Shown here piece by piece: positions 57,955-64,000 of a DNA stretch of 64,000 nt. This DNA is from Holothuria scabra. Its lineage: Eukaryota > Echinodermata > Holothuroidea > Aspidochirotida > Holothuriidae. Every line of letters starts with the position of its first letter. Position 1 is the first letter of the stretch. A model generated the notes under the pieces. That model ran no database searches. It saw only the letters and a program-made list of their open reading frames with translations, and had not been told where the DNA came from. A program made the position numbers and the translations under genes. The stretch is taken from assembly GCA_037179385.1 (NCBI GenBank), contig CM074193.1:46343082-46407081 (forward strand), given 5' to 3'.

Positions 57955-58990
57955 TTCATTCATTTCATTTCATTTATTTGTTTTTTCACTACAATGTACA
58001 ATATTACATAATATAACAGTTACATAGTAACAATATAGAATAGACAGAGTAGTGAAAGGAAGTGAGCTACAAAACCCTTGGGGGCTTAACATTAAAGGCA
58101 GAACACTCCCTTGAAAGAAAAAGTGTAAAGTACAAAAACAAAACAACTTAAGATATTTAGTCGCAAACAAAAGAGTGCCGAATAAGGGAACAAATGTTGG
58201 TAACACTAAGTGCAGACGGCACAACAATCTAACACCTAGAACAACCACCCATAGTCCCATACCACACACCCTCTCCAACCCCACCTACATCCCCCCCAAC
58301 CACCTACTAACACCAAACCATACCTCAAGACCCTACATAGGAGCCAAGTCCAATACTACCTAAATGGTAAAAAATAGAAGGAAAGGATTTTTTTTTTCTT
58401 TTTTAATACATTCCTATGAAATAATTTTGAAGGTTCCTCTTAAAACTAAAAATAGACGGCTTGCGCTTCAATGTAACTGGAATAGAATTCCACAAGGTGG
58501 CTGCACGGTAGTGTAATCCTTTCATTAAAAAGGTTGATCTACAGCTGGGGATATGCAAGTAATCGGATTGTCTAGTACACTGAGTGTTCATGAATTGCAG
58601 AATTAGGGACGAAAAAATCTTTTAGAGAAGGTGGCAATTGATTCCGTTGAGAGCAATAAACAAACTTGGCTATATTCAGTCTAATGAGGTCCGTGAATTT
58701 GAGTAAATTAAGAGACTTGAACAAAAAATTGGTATGATCATAGTAACCCGAAAGAGTAATATGTCTTGTAGCTCTCTTTTGAAGAACTATCAATTTATTT
58801 AAATACTGATGACTAGCGTCTGACCAGATTATGCAACAATATGACAGATGTGGTATAATTAACGTTTGATACAAAGACCTTAGAACATGCTTTGGTAAAA
58901 TGTGTTTTAACTGTGATAGGACATGTGTCCCCAACATTCTATCTACCCAACAGGGGATGGTGTCTGATAGGATAGGTCTTATGGAAGATC
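57955..58990 (-). mobile_element. 5'-truncated LINE (non-LTR retrotransposon) 3' end
   Basis: Minus-strand element: C-terminal part of the pol frame (58403-58990), a 3' UTR, and a tail of ATGAA/ATG repeats at 57958-57985. The 5' end fades near 58990, so only about 1 kb of an element normally several kb long remains. Jockey/CR1-type by protein text. Confidence 0.5.
58403..58937 (-). pseudogene. LINE reverse transcriptase C-terminal fragment, frameshifted
   Basis: Text such as LRSLYQTLIIPHLSYCCIIW, VLQKRATRHITLSGY, then LHYRAATLWNSIPVTLK and FKRNLQNYFIGMY is the familiar tail after the reverse transcriptase domain of CR1/jockey-type LINEs. Two frames (58572-58937 and 58403-58591) are needed, offset by one base around 58578-58590, so the copy is dead. 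The catalytic YxDD part is absent. Confidence 0.5.
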
Positions 58991-61900
58991 CTGGGGACGT
59001 ATGAACACAGCCGCTCTATCTGTCTATTACGCAATGCACTCCTTGCAAGTGGCAAGAAGGCTCTGGTTGCAACAGAAGCGGAAGAGGGCGCTCTTGAAAA
59101 TTCTTCTTGCGCGCACCGTTTCGAATGTGTTATGGTTTTTGCCGATACTTCCTGTACCGAATTTTAACTTACACCTCGAAAACTCATCATAAAAAAGATA
59201 TGGTATTGACGTTTGTCAAACATTATGCTTAAACACGATGCTGATGTGACAACGTTGATATGCGAGCGGTAAAAAAATGCCTTTTTATGAGTGCAAATGT
59301 ATTGCTTTCTTTTTCGTGAAAACTGTAACTTTGTGTGAGGCCTCAGCAGCCATAGTGTTAGGATACAGTAGGCTTATGCCAATGTGCTAATATTATTATT
59401 AACCTTAGGTCAGGGCCTACAGTAGGCCTAGCCTAAGTTAGCCTCTACCGTCTACGTAAACTCGGCCTACCGTTACTTTACAGTATGATGTACTACGCAC
59501 AAATAGGCTATTTGAATAGTGCGTACTTAGACCTAACTTGGATCAGTAGGCTATAGGCCTAGCCAAGTCAGTTATTTCATATTTTGTGCGCCCTGGCTGG
59601 TGGGCAGGCCTAAAGTGGAGGGCCTATGAATGGGGTCCGTTAATTTCCGCCCGTTACTTTCTGCCCCTAAAAATCTTGGGGCGGGAAGTAATGTTTGAAC
59701 TAACGTGTGATAAAAATAACTGTTCACTTCAAATTTCAAATCCAAGTACAAGAAAACAATGAAATTTATGACTAGCCAAGGCCGTAGGCCTAACGTTAGG
59801 CCTAAAACTTTTTCGGTATCCTCATCAAAAATCATCGAAAAGAATGAATTTTACAAACTTTTTGCTAACCGTCAAGCCTAGTCATGGACTTGTATTTTTT
59901 TACGAATAAGTAGTCAGCTTGTCTAGGCTATAGGTAGACTTATGCTGTATGTGTAAACAGTTGTTCACAGCACTGAATACCTGTACCTAAGTATGTATAA
60001 GTATACTAAAGTCTACACTGAGAATGTTGCTTGGAAAGATGTCAACATGGCTGTAACGGGTGTCGCATTGAATAGTAAAAGACATCAATGAAGTTTGAAA
60101 CTTTAAAGAAAAGTTGATGGCATATTCATTTGACAAAAGTACCACTGATATCACATTCCATTCCATTACTTTCCGCCTCCCAAAAAGATGCTTTCTGCTA
60201 AAAATAAAAGGGACGGAAAACACCGTTTTTGAAGGGCGGAAAGTACCGAGGGCGGAAACTAACTGTAACCCCTATGAATGTCCGTCATAATTTTTGAAAA
60301 GCTAATAGGCCTATACACAATGAGATAAATCCAAATCCTTTCCTGTTCCCATTTTCAAAATGTGATTTATCTGATGGATATGTTGCTACTGATAGTTCCT
60401 ATACCCCGATCCAGAAATTAGTGAGAGAAAGCTTAATTTGACTTGAAATTTTCATTGATGTCATTCATAAATAGCCCCCGATAGTGGCGTGTTTGCCATA
60501 TGCTCAGTGTGTGGCTATTTTACATACAGGTATGTAGCAAGCTAGTCCTTGCCGCCTATCAATAGGGAACTACGGACGTAGTTAAGCAACTGAACCTGCT
60601 CTGTCGGAGCGGAGTTTTTTTGTCAGTCTGCCATACACATAGAGCAGTTCCTATTATCCTACTCTGTGGCCATACAGTACACTGCAAAACTTGTTTCACT
60701 TGTTGACTTGACCTGCCTAAGAAAGACGGAAAGTTTGGTCATGTCACTAACAAAGCAAAATAACCAAATAACATAGGTTGTGCACTCAGCACACTATATA
60801 CAACTTACTACATTGTATGGAGTAGTACTTCAGGGCAGTGTACACCATAGCAAGGTAATTTTGGTTGTTTTGGTGCAGTATGTTTTCAATTGTGAAGTAT
60901 ACATGTAACAGTAGGATGTAGGTAGAAAAATCTGTAAGACTGATCATATTATTGTATGCACGTACCTGAAATGTATTCATTATCGTGAAAAACTAAATGC
61001 TGGATGGGTTCAAAACAGTAAGGTTTGTTAAAGTAACGTTATTACGGTGATAGCGAGAGATTTGTGACAGTGAGCCAACTTCGGGGTCCTGCCAACTTCG
61101 AGGTCTTTAGTATACAGTATGGTAAGCTGTCAGTGTCATTAATTGCTCAAAATCAATAGTATTAGTCGATCATTGCCTTCTAAACGCCAGTGCAGTGTGA
61201 AGGTGCGATGTCGATTGCAATGTTAGGCCTACAATGAACTGCGATCACAGACTTCCTATACATGGACAGAGCATACTGCATGGTATTGTCGCTACCGTAC
61301 TTGTGAGAAAAAGCGCACCAAGATGGCTCTCTGCTATGGTTTTGTGTGAAAGTTTGGACTTGCTCAAGGATGTCGCAAATATTTTGCAAGAAAGTTGAAA
61401 TATTTTTGTAATATGGCAAGGTAAGGTCAAAATCACTTCACGTATTGCAGGAATATGATATTTTCCCCCGTTCAAGTGTAACTTTTGCTCAAAATATTAC
61501 AGAGTCGTTGTTAAATCAGACAATTTATAGCTTCACGGCCGCCATCTTGGGGCGCCTTTTTTGTTCCAGCCGGTGGCAACCATCTACGAATTAGATGTAT
61601 ACGTTACATGGTGTATATAAGTCCGTGACTGCAATGCGTATTCTTCAAAAAACAATAAAACCAACCATTTGTTACCATCTTTTGTATCTTGGAAGCAAAA
61701 ATGTTAGTCATGGCCAACAATTTTGCAAATATACTAAAAATATTGACCAAAATGTCTTTTACACAGTTACAGAATTCCAATAGCGAAGAGGTTATTCTGT
61801 ATGATTAATTGAAAGACTTGCCGTACATGTGGTAATTTAGAGGACTTTATTTGTTTGTTTTATGATGTGTTTGACTCAAGATTTCTTCACAAGGATAGAC

Positions 61901-62444
61901 CTTATGCCAATTAAAAAGAGGACGCTTCAAAACTGCAACCTGGAAGGATAATTCCAAGTACATGACCACAGAAGTAGATCGTTACCACGCAGATGCCATT
62001 TTCATAATTGTGTCATAATTGTGAATTGGAACAGTAACGGAATAATCCTTCCCACAATGCGCCTCTGGAGTTAGATGGCATAAAGTCTATTGCTACTTGT
62101 ACTGCCACCTACATTTGAATATTCATTTTCTGCAGATTACTCAATCTAAACAACACCAAAATATATCACACAATGAGGAAGAAATATTACAAAATATAGC
62201 TGTCAAGTTTCCTAGAATTTTGCAGATGTTTTCGTTATTTTTATGTTTACGAACTTTGTTAAGTGATCAACTCATGATTAGCCCAGTATACATTTATTAG
62301 TGTAATATCCCTGAATGTGTGGTGTTGTGAGAGGAATGAGCCAAAACCCATGTAACGAACATACAGCCCTGTTGTATAATGACCATGTATGTGTCACATA
62401 CATGTATACTGTATCATGTTCTATAAAATGCTAAAAGTCAATTT
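58991..62444. other. Gene-free stretch rich in TAGGCCTA
   Basis: Apart from the 638-bp element, no gene. Seven of the window's eleven TAGGCCTA words lie here (59423-61231). A YY1-like GCCGCCATCTTGG at about 61540 could mark a promoter, but no exon follows that I can support. Confidence 0.5.
59633..60270. mobile_element. 638-bp element with 10-bp target duplication (Mutator-like?)
   Basis: Flanked by CCTATGAATG at 59623-59632 and 60271-60280, identical at all ten positions. Inverted ends share GTTARTTTCCGCCC and TACTTTCYGCCC over about 45 bp. A 9-10 bp duplication points to Mutator-type elements more than hAT. No transposase frame. TAGGCCTA occurs twice inside. Confidence 0.5.
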
Positions 62445-62608
62445 AAAAGTTAAAATGTCATAGATCTACAAACTTGTTTCGTGAGGTTCATAAGAACATC
62501 ACTCTTCAGGATAAAACATTGTATACATACATACAATGTTTTATCCTGAAGAGTGATGTTCTTATGAACCTCATGAAACAAGCTTGTAGATATGACATTT
62601 TAACTTTT
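62445..62608. repeat. 164-bp near-perfect palindrome
   Basis: Two arms of about 80 bp with a 6-nt loop (ACATAC at 62525-62530). The inner arm segment AACATTGTAT at 62515 pairs with ATACAATGTT at 62531. Only two mismatches and one 2-nt indel separate the arms. An RNA copy would be one long hairpin. No transposon-like ends or target duplication found. Confidence 0.5.
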
Positions 62609-62899
62609 TGTATGGTCCCAACCTTCATATTCCTACTGTATCATGTATGTATAAATGATGGGGTAACCGTCCAGTGTGCAAGCCCATCGAATGCGCATCT
62701 GCATTAACATAACGTGTAAAAATCCTGAAATGACATAGCTCTTAGGTGCGCAGTCAACAATACTCTGAGTATACTTGCGCCTGCTGATTGTTATGTAGCA
62801 TTGCACTGTATAGTATGTGCATTGTGCACAGAAAATCCCAGTGAAAGATCATGAAAACCTTGGCCTAATTTGCTTCACAAATTTTTTTTTTTGGTTTGG

Positions 62900-63262
62900 T
62901 TAAAGGGGCTCATTGAGTTGATATCGATAACTTAATGAGTGTTTTGAAGGATACTACCACATGACAATGCTTGTAATTAGCATAGTTAGTCAAGTTTCAC
63001 ATCAAATAGTTAAAAGGTTTAAATTTTGAATTTTGTGATGTCCTGACTTGTAACTGTTTTGTGCATAATGTGGAAAAGTGTCTGGTCACGAATTTTTGAA
63101 AACTGAATTGAACCGTTAAGTACTTACTCATAAAACAATTACTTGTGTGTAGGATATGGGGATTGTTTAAGTTTGACCATTTGTCATTGGTATGTGAAGA
63201 GAACCTAACAGGTTTGGAAAAATTTGTTGAATTACATGAACCAACTCAATGAGCCGCTTTAA
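62900..63262. mobile_element. Second TTAA-bounded MITE family
   Basis: 363 bp with inverted ends TTAAAGGGGCTCATTGAG and CTCAATGAGCCGCTTTAA (about 21 bp, one mismatch plus TTAA). It shares the terminal TTAAAGG with the 303-bp family but the interior is unrelated. No coding capacity. Confidence 0.5.
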
Positions 63263-63385
63263 TGTTCCCATGGACAGACTTAGACATCCAAGCTGAAAAC
63301 TTGTGGGATGCAAAAACTCCATTTTTGTCAGCTCTGCTCTATGTAATTTCTTCCCTGATATTGAAATAGTGTACCTGCTGCTTTG

Positions 63386-63625
63386 CAGGCTTCGATAAAT
63401 TCATTTTTTACTACTTGTCCATCGGGCTAGGGATTCCCAAAGTCTACTTGTCCGCATGAATATGCACTGAGTCCATATCTAATTATCTAGTAGTAGCGAT
63501 TGAATTCCTATGTGAAGAAGAATATTGTGCTGCTTGCCCGGCGGGCTACAATATTGAGCAGTTCACTTGTCCGAGTCATTTTTTTCTTGTCCCGGACTGT
63601 CGGGCGGGGGATTTTTCGAAGCCTG
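63386..63625. mobile_element. 240-bp hAT-like MITE with perfect 8-bp target duplication
   Basis: Inverted ends CAGGCTTCGA and TCGAAGCCTG are flanked by identical CTGCTTTG at 63378-63385 and 63626-63633. The perfect duplication suggests one of the younger insertions here. The interior repeats the phrase ACTTGTCC. Confidence 0.5.
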
Positions 63626-64000
63626 CTGCTTTGGTTACTGATGTAGATGGTCACAAAGACCCGGTTTGACAACCAGTACACTGTAGCAATTTAAATACAG
63701 CTTAGGGCATCCCAGATTCATGTGCGGTAATAGTAATGATCTTTGGATGTCTTACCCCGTGATCAGAAAGAAGAAGTTTAAAACCACAGGCGGTCCTAGT
63801 GTTATACAAATAGACCTACTATACACAGTACAATAGCCATATTCTTCATAGGTTTAAACATAAAAAAAGAAAAAAAAATACAAGGTAGGTCAGGTCGCTG
63901 TATACCTGTGAGGCCTTTCCACAAAATTGTTCACGATTTCTCAGGTTCAACTTAATTTTACCTCTTCAAAGTTTTCAGAAACATAGTATTTTCTGATCAA

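Noticed and set aside
61530..61560. YY1-like GCCGCCATCTTGG as a gene start
   Set aside because: The minus-strand ATG within it opens a frame of only six codons; no exon follows.

Overview
This is eukaryotic, metazoan DNA: AT-rich, intron-containing, gene-poor and full of small DNA transposons. There are no operons, phage or CRISPR. One gene is clear, a plus-strand PRDM1/Blimp1 (krox) transcription factor spread over about 10 kb (34.1-44.4 kb). The protein type fits any bilaterian. An echinoderm or a close marine deuterostome relative is my best guess, from the style of the interspersed repeats and a surplus of TAGGCCTA palindromes, but the sequence does not prove it.

Layout. 1-34 kb: upstream of Blimp1, nearly all repeats. 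It holds six of eight copies of a ~303-bp element bounded by TTAA, hAT-like elements nested inside two of those copies, tRNA-derived SINEs, two elements with TTA target duplications whose inverted ends are made of 6-bp iterations (20.4-21.1 and 24.6-26.3 kb), and a few weak candidate exons (1498-1619, 9685-9749, 21416-21494) plus unrecognised ORF remnants. 33.8-34.2 kb: proposed Blimp1 promoter (two TATA boxes, inverted CCAAT, short uORFs) and first coding exon. 34.1-44.4 kb: Blimp1 in five proposed coding exons, with phase-0 introns 1-3 and a phase-1 intron 4. Exon 1 encodes a short N-terminus, exons 2-4 the N-terminal conserved block and PR/SET domain, and exon 5 the linker, four C2H2 fingers and acidic tail. 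44.4-64 kb: gene-free, with more hAT-like elements (one nested in another), a CACTA-like element (55.0-56.4 kb), the 3' end of a minus-strand LINE (57.95-59.0 kb), an element with 10-bp target duplications (59.6-60.3 kb), a 164-bp near-perfect palindrome (62.4-62.6 kb), a second TTAA-bounded element, and a hAT-like element with a perfect 8-bp target duplication (63.4-63.6 kb).

The conceptual Blimp1 product is 651 residues. Its PR/SET domain and first four fingers closely resemble vertebrate PRDM1, including the helix residues expected to read DNA. The fifth finger of vertebrate PRDM1 is absent and all four fingers lie in one exon. Most of the remaining sequence is explained by layered transposon insertions, several datable relative to each other because one interrupts another. 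I see no gene cluster that would form a new multi-gene system.
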